Below, in pieces: positions 25,460 to 35,970 of a DNA stretch of 64,000 bases. Positions within the stretch are counted from its first letter, which is position 1. The number at the start of each line of letters is the position of its first letter. Origin of the DNA: Ustulina deusta (Eukaryota > Ascomycota > Sordariomycetes > Xylariales > Xylariaceae); contig JAJNNX010000001.1 in NCBI GenBank assembly GCA_023159155.1, positions 3,162,001 through 3,226,000 on the forward strand, written 5' to 3'. The notes beneath the pieces were generated by a model, which saw nothing but the letters and a program-made list of their open reading frames with translations, had not been told where the DNA came from and did no database searches. A program made the position numbers and the translations under genes.

Positions 25460-28400
25460 GTTGGGCGACGCTTCTGTCAGGCAAGACCCATGACACTCAC
25501 TCGGCTGAGGCGGTGGTGAAGCAAGATCTGGAATCCGCGGATCGTTGTGGCGGGTTGCGACACGCGAGGCGGCAGATGGCAGGCCTGGGCTGGGTGTGCG
25601 CAAGTCGCAAGGCTGGATAGAGGTTCAGTTGTCAGTTGTCGTTCGTTGGCCGCAGCTTCGACGCAATAAAGAGAAAACACACTTTACTGGCGCAAATGCG
25701 CGGACGGTCGGAGAGGAGGAAAATAAAGGCAGATGCAGATGCAAGAATGGTGGGAAGGACGGAATCGGATCGGCAAGGCGCCTGGTCCAAGGTTGGATGA
25801 TGTTTGGCGGGGGTTGGTTCCAGGTGAAGTCTCCGGCTGGTGGAATTGAACAATCAGGCAATCGATTGAGACCATGGACACCCAGATAAGCCACGCGACG
25901 CGAAACAAGGGAGGGAAAGAATTGCAGGCGCGCCTTTATTACCTGCCGCTACCTGGGCAGGTACTTCGAGTCTGACATTGTTACGTGTGGACTTACAACT
26001 TACAAGGCACTAAAGTGGGAGAGGTACCCGGACTAGACTAGTGCCACGCTTAGAGGTGGCTGGCTTCCTTCAATGTTTGTGCGGAAGAGTGCACAGTGGC
26101 GCTAGTATTGCGGGAAATACCTTATTGCAGTGGTGTTGTCAAGGGCAGCGGAAAAGACGGGAAAGACTACTTACACAATCATGTCGAGTGTGCGAATTAC
26201 ACACTGGCAAGCTCGTCAGTCAATATTGACTGATGATGTCGGCTAAGTACAAGGTATGCAGGCTTTTTTTAGTGCACAGGCCCAAGGGACCAATTCCTAA
26301 CCTAGGTAGGTTAGATCGGAAATGTAAGTGGCTGAATTTGCCCACAAAAAGGGCAGTCTCTCTGGAGAATAATAAAAAGACCAACTGCCACTTAGGGAGG
26401 TACTTTTCTCATGCTTTCAGAGATCGGCTATGGACCTACCTGTTCTGTACTTTCGAGATAGGTACAAGTACGAAAACCAACTCGAAGCCAAGCAAGCCGC
26501 CTCCAAGCCGCCTCAACTTCTACTAAGTACTTACTTATCACAGCTTTGCCTCTCGACATGCGGATCGCACACCCTAGCAACATGCTGAGAATTTCTCCCA
26601 TAATATTCCCTACGTTTAAGGGCATTTCATTCACACATCAAAGTATATACATTGCAAAGTCTATGTGTATACTTAGAGATAGCGCCAGGTCTCAAGTTAA
26701 CCATCATGTCTGGTATAATTGTAGAGTTTTAGATATTTCGACGTACACGCGGCTGAAGCATGTAAATCTAGCACATCACAATGCGCACAGCCAGAGCCGT
26801 CCCAAGCCCTCAAACTAAGACGTCACTTGCTTTCCAGGCCCACCCTTTCGAAGCGACTAGTCGCGGTCAACCGGTTCTACTTCCGCAAAGTAATGTGCTT
26901 CAGAGCCCTAAACTAAACGCGAGAGGCGCCGGCGGAGGCTAGCCGGCTCATCGCTAAGCCAATTGTGAGTGCGCTTTCGAGCCGCGTTCCTTCTTGCCGG
27001 GACACCTCCGGGGAATGAACGGTAAACACGGGGGATTGCTTATCTGCAGTTGTGTAGTACAGGATAAACTGGCACGCTTCGCGCCTAAGAACGAGAAGAG
27101 ACCCTGTCTGATATCTATATGTATGCGGTAGGTAAAGAGCTAGAAGGTAGGTACTAGGGAGTATATGCTACTGGGTATACTCGTTGGCAAAATGATTGTT
27201 AGCATTACTTATATGGAAGCTAAAGGGGCTAACTTCACACACGGACACTTATCAAAACTGCTCGGTGGTTGCGTTGTTACTCTTAGGCTACTATATGCCA
27301 ATAGACCCGACGGGTGGATATAGTAGGATTGTGTGTAAATACATATATACGTATATATACACGGGTGATCCCCTCTAGATATCTGGGAGGTTCAGGAATC
27401 AATTGGCCACTCTATTGCGCCCTACCTACAACCTACCTATTACCCGGCTGCAGACGAGTCTATCTATTCACTCTGGGATCATCACACCTAACAGCTACTC
27501 TAACACGTTCAGGGTGGATAGACGAGATTAAAGTGAAAGAAGAGTCCATTCAAGAGTGAAAATAGGTAACTACTTTCCTAGAGAAGACAACGGACTAGAT
27601 GCCTGTTAGTAAGTACACTACAAGTCTTAACGACCACCAACTCTGAGGGTGCTGGGAAAGAGCATATATAAGTGCGACAGCAGCTTGAAAAGATCTGGTG
27701 CCGCCGACCATTCAGAAAACTTCAGCGTAGATGTACTGTGGAAACGACCAAGGACCACTATGTCTCTCAACTGCTACAATATCCTTCCAAGTCCTCTCTC
27801 TTGGACAAGCTGATGCTAATTTCTTCATTATAGATCAAGTTCGTTGTGGCTTCATGGGATGGCCTGCGCACCCGACTAACAGCGCAAGTCGTGGACTCGA
27901 ACAGGAATGCGTCGACCGCAGGAGCTTTTGTCCAAACACGAGAAGTTACGAAGTATGCTCTGTTTACGAAGGTGGTGAGGCTTCTTGGCCAGCGCCCCTG
28001 TCGGGATTGATCCACGCATTTCTCCCCTTTAACTGAATGCGAGGAGCCGATGGAGCTCGAGCTGAAGGAGCTTACGATGACAATTCCCCACAACATGATT
28101 TCTCCTCGTCAAGAACACAATAAATTCGTAATTACAGCGGCATCGGCCGAGTCAAATTGCGGCCAAGGCTCGGATCTGATAAAATAATCTACCATTGTCG
28201 GGTCATTTGTGTTCGTCCCCGCAATCGTTACGGCACAGCACAACAGTCGTCAGCCAAGTAATTCCGCCGGTTCCTGGCAGCAATTTTTGCGGTGCCTTTT
28301 TGTCAGGATACGCCGGCCGAACATGGTTGTTAGCAGGGTGTTTAACCCCGAGGCTTACAGACTCTCTTGATTGGGGAACCCGAGCCGGATTCGGGTTTAA

Positions 28401-28480
28401 TATAAATAGCATAAAGATCCGCAGCTCCCAGAGCCTCAATAATATCATGCCGTCTCTGCTTATAAAGCGAAATCGCCGAA
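25460..28480. other. Divergent intergenic region (3 kb), no gene recognised
   Basis: It separates the forkhead gene from the esterase gene. The 25.5-25.9 kb part is open in several frames and is probably the forkhead promoter and leader. A short TAGGTACC-rich stretch lies at 25940-26040 and again near 26290-26310. From 26.5 to 28.2 kb I see only short random frames. Confidence 0.45.
28401..28408 (+). promoter_or_regulatory. TATA box of the esterase gene
   Basis: TATAAATA lies 73-80 bases before the ATG at 28481, in an otherwise moderately GC-rich upstream region. The spacing suits a short leader. It is inferred from sequence only. Confidence 0.5.
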
Positions 28481-29596
28481 ATGCTGAAATTCATGTCCTG
28501 GTCTCTTGCGATTGCTTTACAGCCTAGCGCCGCCTCGGTTGTCCCTCTGCCCAAGTTGAAAGGGCCTTACGAAGTGGGAACCAGCGTCCTCGAGCTCGTG
28601 GACTCTTCGCGCACCGATCCCTTCGCACCAACCGTTCAATCAAGAGACCTAGTCATCTCCCTCTTCTATCCTACGCAAAGCAGTGGAAATTGCACCTTGG
28701 CATTGCAATTCCCACCTCTTACAGCCGCCTACATTGACGGAGTGTACAACGACACCAATGCCTCAGCAGAGCGCATCTTAACGCAATCTTGTCTTAACAG
28801 CCCGTTGTCCTACCCAGAGCTTCCCCTGCTGCTCTTCGGCCCCGGTTTGGGCAACTCTAGGACCTTTTACTCCGCCGAGCTGGAAGAGATTGCCAGCCAT
28901 GGCTGGAACATCATTTCTGTTGACCATCCGTACGATGCTGGGATAGTGGAATACCCCGACGGCCATGCCGTTTACGCGAAAGACTCTACCGTTGTGAACG
29001 GCACGGCAGATGAATACCTCGAAGTCCGCGTAGCAGACATGAGCTTTGTGCTCGACGCTCTCTCTGACCCTTCGATCGTGTCTCAAATCCCTGGGCTCTC
29101 TCGTAGTGTATCATTACCTACCGATAAGGTTGGGGGCTTCGGGCATTCCTTTGGCGGTGCAACTGCACTTCAGCTGTTATTGAACGACACACGGTTTGCC
29201 GTCGGCGCAAACTTTGACGGAATCTTATTTGGCTCTGTTATCGAAGAGGGCACGGACTCCCCCTTCGTCTTGTTTGGCACAAACCCTCGCATGGAGGACG
29301 ACACTTGGACAACAGCTTGGGAAAACCTCCGCGGCTTCAAGAGGCAATATGGGATCAACGAAACAGAACATGGCGCATTCACCGATTTCCCAATCATCAG
29401 AGATGTCCTTGGTGCTGACTCTCCACCTCTTCTTGATGTCGGCCTGGGAACTATAGCAGGTGCGAGGATCATCGATATTGAGACAGCATACATCAATGCG
29501 CTATTCGGCCGCTTCTTAAAGGGTGAAGAAGGTGAATTATTAGACGGCGAAGGTTCAGGGGATTGGCCAGAGGTGTCTTTGGTTGGGGAAAATTAA
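28481..29596 (+). CDS. Secreted PAF-acetylhydrolase-like esterase (alpha/beta hydrolase)
   Basis: An intronless frame of 371 codons. The N-terminus MLKFMSWSLAIALQPSAAS is a likely signal peptide. The alpha/beta-hydrolase core is clear: LLLFGPGLGNSRTFYSAELE (oxyanion region near 117-136), GWNIISVDHPYDAG (141-154), the nucleophile elbow GGFGHSFGG with S223, a likely acid at D246 (GANFDG) and the catalytic His H297 (NETEHGAFTDF). The GHSFGG elbow with a DHPYDAG block is typical of the platelet-activating-factor acetylhydrolase/plasma-type family (PAF-AH_p_II). Such fungal proteins hydrolyse short acyl esters of phospholipids or related esters; the natural substrate is unknown. Several N-x-T/S sequons (for example NCT, NDT, NAS, NGT) fit secretion. 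Confidence 0.9.
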   Translation: MLKFMSWSLAIALQPSAASVVPLPKLKGPYEVGTSVLELVDSSRTDPFAPTVQSRDLVISLFYPTQSSGNCTLALQFPPLTAAYIDGVYNDTNASAERILTQSCLNSPLSYPELPLLLFGPGLGNSRTFYSAELEEIASHGWNIISVDHPYDAGIVEYPDGHAVYAKDSTVVNGTADEYLEVRVADMSFVLDALSDPSIVSQIPGLSRSVSLPTDKVGGFGHSFGGATALQLLLNDTRFAVGANFDGILFGSVIEEGTDSPFVLFGTNPRMEDDTWTTAWENLRGFKRQYGINETEHGAFTDFPIIRDVLGADSPPLLDVGLGTIAGARIIDIETAYINALFGRFLKGEEGELLDGEGSGDWPEVSLVGEN

Positions 29597-31724
29597 CCGG
29601 ACTCTGTTCAAAATTGAGTTTACAGTCCAAATATATATTTATAACTAACTAGGCAGTGTTAAATATTTAGATCAGCTAGTCCACAGTACGACAACTTGAC
29701 CACTTGAGAACCTAACTTTCGTAGCTACCTAGGTACTCAGTAGTAGTTAATGTACAACTGGGTAGAATTTAATGTGGGTTCCGGTCATGAGCCAAAATTT
29801 ACACATATCACCATCTCATCAACTGACTTAGAGACCTAGTGTTCACAGAGTAGCTCATATTAAGCGATAGTATTAAAATAAAGTCCTATTTATAATGTAC
29901 AGCGAACCTCAGCATACTAGGCTCGTCTCGAAGACAATCTTGAAGAGGCTCCTTTATCTAAAATAGACTTCCCCAGAGATAGCAATTTGTAAAGATTGAT
30001 TTAAGTTGACCGAAGTATAATTCTTAAGTTTGTTTTATCCAGGTCAGAATGGATGGCAGAGCGAAGCCCAACTCACGCCGCAGAGAGGTCTACATTAACA
30101 TCTACCTGGAAGCTTAATTGGTTGAATTCAAGGTTTCTAGAACTTGGAATCCCACGAACTTTCGACAGAACAGCAGTATCTTTTGTATTATACCAACACA
30201 AAATTTCGTCTAGTATGGCAGGATATATAGTTTATTGATATTTAACAAGGTCTCGCCGTCATATCTCCTCAGCGAAAACTTTGAGTGACAAAATCTTAAC
30301 CGGAAATATAACAAAAGTTAATGAGATATATGATACTAGATCCCCGCTGAAAAGTTTATTATCTACTCCAATGGGATTTTATACTAATAGGTGTTAAAGG
30401 AGCATTTCTGCCTAGGCACCTCCACTCGGATCTAGAAAAACGGCTAAAGATCAACAGGGACGGAATAGAGTGGAAGGAACCCGTATATCCAGTCACCTAT
30501 TATTGCCTTGGTGACCAATTTCAGCATCTACCCCAAAAATTAAAGACACAAGTCTACAGCTCTCGGAAACTTCGACTTTTGCTGAGCTAAGGTAATTTGA
30601 TATATCAAAAATCAGAGTCACAGTTCAAGTCCTTGCCTACGACGGGCGGTCGATGTCTTTTTTCAGTCCTCTGTCTCGCAAATCCCCCTTTATTTTAAGT
30701 TGTGATCCTTCACACTTGGTTTCACTCCGTTTCGCATGTGGCTAATATCTATGAAAACAAATTCGTCCTCGAGTTGTATAGCAGTTGCTCCTCCCACCCT
30801 TCAAGACCTACTGTTTGACTCCATTCCAGCTTCTCTAATTGCTCCATCACATGGACGTTATGAATCGTCTATTACTATCTAAAGCGACCCTTCCAGGATA
30901 CGGGTAAGCAGATACAGATACGTACCTATTATCTTACTTATTCTTGCCTTACCTACGTATCTAGACTTGTGTGGAATGGCCGGGAAAGAACATGGCGCTC
31001 ACTCTCCTCGGGAGAGACACCCATAGGCAGCTATAGAGATATCGTTCACTAACATTAGTGTGGGGAGGATAAAAGACGACACCATTTTTTTCAACTCGGC
31101 TTTTGAGGTTGGAAGTGGCGACACCCCTAGCTTGTCCCCTCTGGCCGGCTATGAACATATTTTGACATTTGACGCATGTTTCCTGAACAGCCCCTATTCA
31201 GAGAACACACGGGCAAGAACTGCGGGCAAGCCTATGAGGTTCGAGACCTCGACGCACCCCCCTCTGAACATAAATCACGCCATGTGTTTATAGTTGATGC
31301 TACATGTGCTAAACCGAAGCGAATGATGGCTGGGTTCACCCACCTGATAACACTTGTGGCCCGGCGATCTAGAACTATCATGGTGTCATTACAGGTATCT
31401 CTCATTACTATATTGACAAGGTGAATTCGCGCAAGTTTCGTGTGTCTGTTAGTGCAAGTGAACTAGCTGAAGCAGGTTATACCTTGGGCAAGGGTTGGCG
31501 GGTGGTTGCAATATTCCTATTTATGCATGGTAGCTCAACAGGTTGGCGTAAGGAAACTTGAGGTCGAAATACATGTGAGGAAAACAACGGGCTCCGACAC
31601 ATTGAAACATACCAACCATTTAGCAGTTTATATAGTCCGCATCCACATCCACAGCTATAGAGTAGACTTCACATTCTCTGACACTTCAGCGTTTGTAGGA
31701 CCGTATAGCAGCATGTGACATCCG
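29597..31724. other. AT-rich gene-poor stretch
   Basis: No gene is recognised. The sequence from about 29630 to 30900 is AT-rich with stops dense in all frames, in contrast to the esterase before it. It may be decayed mobile or duplicated DNA but no terminal repeat, target duplication or transposase segment could be made out. Confidence 0.4.
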
Positions 31725-32384
31725 ATGGCCGACATGTCTACAGACAAGATCCCATTTGGCGCTTTTCTGTACAGAAACCACCTCAGGGATGTCAATTTGA
31801 GAAAAAAGCAGGAGCAAAACAAGGAGCTCCGTGCACTATTTGCTAGCCCCAGAACTTTGTTTTGCTCGGGACTCTGGGTCGACAGCATTCAAGAAACTGG
31901 CGTGATAGACAGACAAACAGGTCGGGATCCTGACTACAAGACGTTCCTGCTGTTTTTAATAAAAGTCCGAGCTTTACATCAACAATTGCTCAAACCCAAA
32001 GAACCAGCTGAACCAGATGGCCCTCTGAGTGAACTCATCTCTCCGTTAGCCTTTTTCCTCTTGCAGGAAATCGAAAGGGTACGAGGAGGGGACTGGGAGG
32101 TTCTGGTCCAGACTCGATTCCCGGAAATCGCCGGGAGAACGTACTTCATTACGAAGTCAGGTTTTGTCGGGATCACTACGGTTGCCGTCCGAAAGAGTGA
32201 TTCTCTAGCCATTTTGGGCGATGTGACGGTCAACTTCGTACTCAGAGAGGTGGATGACCCAAAACAATCTCCCGCGGAGGCCCAGATCCATCAGATAGTC
32301 GCACGAGCAGCTGTCCGGGACAACGATATCAACATCGCGATTAGGTGCGCCAATACCCATGATGGACCAGAAGATGACCCGTGA
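31725..32384 (+). CDS. HET-like C-terminal fragment (possible relic)
   Basis: An open frame of 219 codons. Its C-terminal half resembles the end of fungal HET-domain (heterokaryon-incompatibility) proteins: RTYFITKSGFVGITTV followed by GDVTVNFVLREV corresponds to the family's 'F-T-G-IGLGP...GD-V-VL-G...FVLR' segment. The N-terminal HET core is absent: there is no recognisable WIDALCINQ-type block, and the frame opens in the middle of what should be a longer protein. The usual GEAYVHGIM-type closing motif is also not present. It may be a truncated pseudogene that happens to stay open, or a short HET-derived gene. HET proteins trigger cell death on fusion of unlike strains. The region around it contains further HET debris on the other strand. 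Confidence 0.45.
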   Translation: MADMSTDKIPFGAFLYRNHLRDVNLRKKQEQNKELRALFASPRTLFCSGLWVDSIQETGVIDRQTGRDPDYKTFLLFLIKVRALHQQLLKPKEPAEPDGPLSELISPLAFFLLQEIERVRGGDWEVLVQTRFPEIAGRTYFITKSGFVGITTVAVRKSDSLAILGDVTVNFVLREVDDPKQSPAEAQIHQIVARAAVRDNDINIAIRCANTHDGPEDDP

Positions 32385-32455
32385 TGACGAGCTTCGGATT
32401 CAAGGAGTAAAGGCTAAGTTGTTGTTATCTTCAAACTTTGGCAAATGTTGTAAAC

Positions 32456-33291
32456 TCAGGCCATAAGCCGTGTGAACACGGCGTTATCGCTCTCGCCGTA
32501 ATCCACGTGGATAAGCTTGCCAACACACCGAGGGAGAAGCGACTCAGGGGCGAAGATTTTATCCCGAGGGTCTGTAGCTCGGAAGCTTGCTGTGAGGCAA
32601 AGCAGTTTTAGCAAGTGGGGTTGCTCAGACTTCCTCTGGGCCAGACGAAAATCATCAAGGGTAGGCGTTAGAGGCACGGGGCAGACCGTCGACGTAAAAT
32701 TTCTAATTAGCGACTTGATTGGTTCCAGATCTTTTGTTTATTGTGCAATTGTTAGTGTTACGGTGTGCTATTACTAGAGCAACAAGTAAACTTCCTGGAA
32801 AAGGCGACAGAACGGAGGAGACAAGAAATACTGGTACTTACAATCACTACTTTGTGGTCTATTTTCTATTGCAAAGATACCACCATCTATAACATCCTCC
32901 AGCGCTAATGGGTTACTTGTCCATACGGATTCACGAGTATCCATATGGTCATCAAACGAGAAATGACAGCCTCTGAAGAAGTAACTCACATTCCAGTCCA
33001 AAGATCACGGGATCTCAAATCCACTTCCCGGGCAGTTAGATCAATGTTGAATACACTGAGTAGCTCAAAGGCCATAGAAAACACGATGTCGACAGCCTAG
33101 AGTGATAGGGATACATCATCCATGGTATTAGTGAGCTCCCTGAGAAGCGCCTGCAATGCCTGGGTTATAAAGTCAAGCCGATTACGCCTTCCGCAGATAT
33201 CAGTCAGTATAAACTGGAGTGGTTCGAAATATCCGTGGAGTCCGTCTGCTAGCTGGCTTGGGATGATAGCCGAGGGATCTCCACAAGACAC
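32456..33291 (-). pseudogene. Degenerate HET-domain gene relic
   Basis: Minus-strand fragments in order 33291-33097, 33001-32774 and 32677-32456 look like parts of one HET protein. The last has the family-typical LLCLTASFRATDPRDKIFA followed by LIHVDYGESDNAVFTRL, the region just after the HET core where 'A-DPRDKVFALLGL...PDY...V-----A' is expected. The middle piece carries DGGIFAIENRPQ. No continuous model with acceptable introns could be built, the 'ALLGL' segment is altered to APESLL, and no N-terminal core is seen, so I treat it as a broken copy. The 32384/32456 gap leaves it tail to tail with the plus-strand HET-like fragment. Confidence 0.5.
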
Positions 33292-34422
33292 TGAGTTATC
33301 TATATGGATTGGAAAGGAACCATTTTCCAGGCTGATGGATGTCTTATAATTACAAGTGTGAATTGAAATAACGCTGAGGTAAATGGAACTAGTTAGAAGA
33401 GAGAAAATCTTTCAGAACTACTCTGCAGCAATACCATCACTTTATGTTCTATGTCACGCCAGCGCATTTGTTCATTGCTATACAAGTGCTATTTAACACG
33501 TTTCACGTGGAGAAGCAAAAGCAGGCACTATTGTAGGCTCCTTTTGCCAAAGTCGATTAAAGTTAAGAACAATCTTTCTTGTCTATAATTCACTAAAGGA
33601 CCATAAATAGTAATATATTAGTATATAGACATACTACTAACAGAACATGAAAGGAAAACAATAGTTTACTTACTTCAATCTCTGCGGCTTTGTGTTGGTC
33701 ATGATTGCACCTTTCTTTACCAGAATTTCCCACCCCCTTTTTCACGCCATAATTTTGAATCGCTATTGTCGGTTCGGCTTTGTTGAGTTGTTTGGAGTGG
33801 GTCGCAAACGGTTGTTCCTCACGATGTCAGCTAGAAGCTCGGCTTAGATTGCAATAGGACACCGGCGCTTTCGTGGTTATTGATTGATATCCGAGTGCTT
33901 ATCGACCTGTGTCGAAGAGTGGTGATGTATGGTAGATAGAAGTGATTCCGTGATATGGGTGCTACCATTGGTATTCTCCACCAGAGTTGACCGGCCAACC
34001 GTGCCATACATCTGGCGACGAGCCTGGAATGTGTAGATGTATGCCCTGGCACAAGCTGTGGATCATCTCGTAACCTAGACGGATCGACCCCAAATGCGTG
34101 TCGATACGATAAAGTAGCGGGCCAACTGCACAACCTATGGCAGAAAACTAATAGTTGACACGTTCGGTTCCGTAGCAAACATTGATATTATAGATCGCAT
34201 GTATTGGATTAAACGACTCTTGTTTGCAATCGATGGTGGGTATTCCATATAAAATAGCATCAGAGAGATCACTATCCCATTTAAATATTGCCAACAAAGT
34301 GGTCTAACCTGTTCGTTTAGGAGGAGCTCAAGAAACAACTGGCGTTCCCCAAGGCCATTATTCGCAGCAATAAACTACGAACAAACAAAAGAGAATTCAT
34401 TAAAGTAGTTTGGCGTGATCCA
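33292..34422. other. AT-rich gap, possible further coding debris
   Basis: I see no complete gene. A plus-strand segment translating to EELKKQLAFPKAIIRSNK and continuing to DWSPALYDLI (34321-34513) is open and protein-like but has no assignable start; it overlaps the last exon of the next, minus-strand candidate in antisense. Confidence 0.3.
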
Positions 34423-35032
34423 TTACGTATCCATGAAGTTGTAAAGGAGACTTTTAAATATAGATTGAAATCGCTTAATGACTGGAGTCCAGCTCTTTAC
34501 GATCTCATCTGAACCCGAACTTAGGGATAAAGTTTAATAAGTGCATGTATTAAAACTCACTAGGTATCTTGGCAGGCTCAGGCAACGCCGCGGAGGGTTT
34601 TTCAATTGACACCATATATGTAGTCAGTTTAAATCTTGACTGTAGACACTGGCGCTGTCTATTAAACATGTGATCTGGTACGTAAGCCCAGGCGACGGGA
34701 TGGATACTTGGTGTTACAGATGGCGATTCCAAATCACGCATTTCAAAATCCTCCTCGTTATGTTCCGCTTCCATATTGGACTCTGAGTCTACCTCCGATA
34801 GTACATCACTTGCGGAATCGTCCGAGTCAAATTCGCGTTCTGGGGCCTTGTCGTCTTGAAGTGAGGCGGCCAATATGTCATTGCTCCGGAACGGCACTCG
34901 GTCTTTTAGGGCTTCTGATGGTTCAGGACGGGATTCTATGCGGCTAAGGGCGTGAGCAGGGAGAAGAGGATGCTTCAGTGGCCCACGCCGACGAACGCGA
35001 AGGTTCGAGCCGTTGTTACGATTGTACGTCAT
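34423..35032 (-). CDS. Small hypothetical acidic protein
   Basis: I do not recognise this gene. Exon 1 is open from 35122; I prefer the Met at 35032 (MTYNRNNGSNLRVRRRG) because the preceding 30 residues look like untranslated leader. A GTGAGT donor at 34560 and an acceptor TTCAG at 34509 (52-nt intron 34509-34560) add a second exon 34508-34423, giving 185 residues. The N-terminal part is basic; around residues 65-100 lies an acidic patch (FDSDDSASDVLSEVDSESN). Without the intron the frame stops at 34550 after IPSEF. The second exon is antisense to a plus-strand segment that also reads as protein, so one of the two readings is wrong. Treat as an orphan or relic gene. Confidence 0.3.
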
Positions 35033-35122
35033 AGAACAACTATGCATTAGCAACATACAGAAAGACTTGGTAACGGATTCACAGTATACGAAGAACAACT
35101 GAATGTTCATGTATTTAGCCAA

Positions 35123-35705
35123 GTTTTCTTCTTAAGGTCCAGGCCAGCAAGAGGGGATAATTTTGATCTGTCAGTTCGCTGCCAGGTTATTATACTCCTC
35201 GGACGAGAAGGTTTTTCAAGAGCTTCAGCCAAGATTTTCTGGTCTGCTGTGGCTGCTGTAGCTGGTGGTGTGGCACCGCCAGCCAGGAGGCCTGTTAAAA
35301 ACCATCACCGTCAGGCGCTCCAGCGCCTTGGTGCAGGTACGCGCCTGAGACAGCCTCCGGAACCTACAGAGGGGTCACGGCCACACTTATAAAATATCGT
35401 AGAATCCCGCATATCATATATCATAGAATCCGATCAATTCACCAAGTTCTTGGTGCCCTAGTGCCGTAATATGCTGAGCTTTTGTCCGGGACCTGAGCCC
35501 TAACCCTTGCTCGGGCACTTTGTCCACGCCTGACTGTCAACGCGTAGAAATTTGCTGTTGGCTGTTTACCGTACACCAGCAGCTCTACAGCCACCCCTCG
35601 TTTATCTCTCGTATGACCTTTTCCTAGTAGCCTCCCTGACCTTATTCATGTCTCGTGTGAACGACGGAGGATGGGAGGGACGGCGCCGGGACGAGCAACG
35701 GGTGA
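35123..35705. other. Gap with possible solo LTR-like segment
   Basis: A GC-rich block from about 35293 (starting TGTTAAAAACC) contains an internal TATAAAA at 35389-35395 flanked by short direct words (ATAGAATCC/GTAGAATCC). This is the kind of organisation seen in fungal LTRs, but no matching second copy, CA end or target duplication is evident. The rest is the 3' region of rps29. Confidence 0.25.
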
Positions 35706-35970
35706 TTATCGATACTAAATGTGTCAGACACTATGACAAAATAGAGGGCTAACAAACGAACCTTGATAAATCCAATACGATTCGCCTGCTCGCGGAAGCA
35801 TTGGCGGCAAAGGTCAAGGCCGTACTTGCGCACAAGGCCGGCGCGGTGGGCGCAAATGCGACTGCAATTGTTAGTCGCAGAACGGCAATTTCGAGACAAG
35901 GAGCCTACCATTGACGCGAGCCCTTGCCGTACCCATGCGGGCGACTTCCCCATACTGAGTCGTGCGACAT
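35706..35970 (-). CDS. rps29: 40S ribosomal protein S29 (uS14)
   Basis: Three minus-strand exons, 35970-35909, 35861-35762 and 35714-35706, encode exactly 56 residues, the universal eukaryotic length. The protein begins [20 protein letters not shown] and ends in GFIKYR. The four zinc ligands are intact: C21xxC24 and C39xxC42 ([10 protein letters not shown] and LCRQCFRE). The last exon is only nine bases (Tyr-Arg-stop), reached through a 47-nt intron with GTTCGT donor, a CTGAC branch site and TTTAG acceptor. Intron 1 is 47 nt. uS14 sits in the head of the small ribosomal subunit and is essential. In-frame open sequence continues upstream of the ATG but the start is fixed by family conservation. 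It is the only clearly essential gene inside the 29.6-48.7 kb gene-poor region. Confidence 0.96.

Noticed and set aside
31232..31262. Hairpin with a perfect T-loop sequence (TGAGG TTCGAGA CCTCG)
   Set aside because: The 3' acceptor-like bases have no complementary 5' partner at tRNA distance and no anticodon arm is present.
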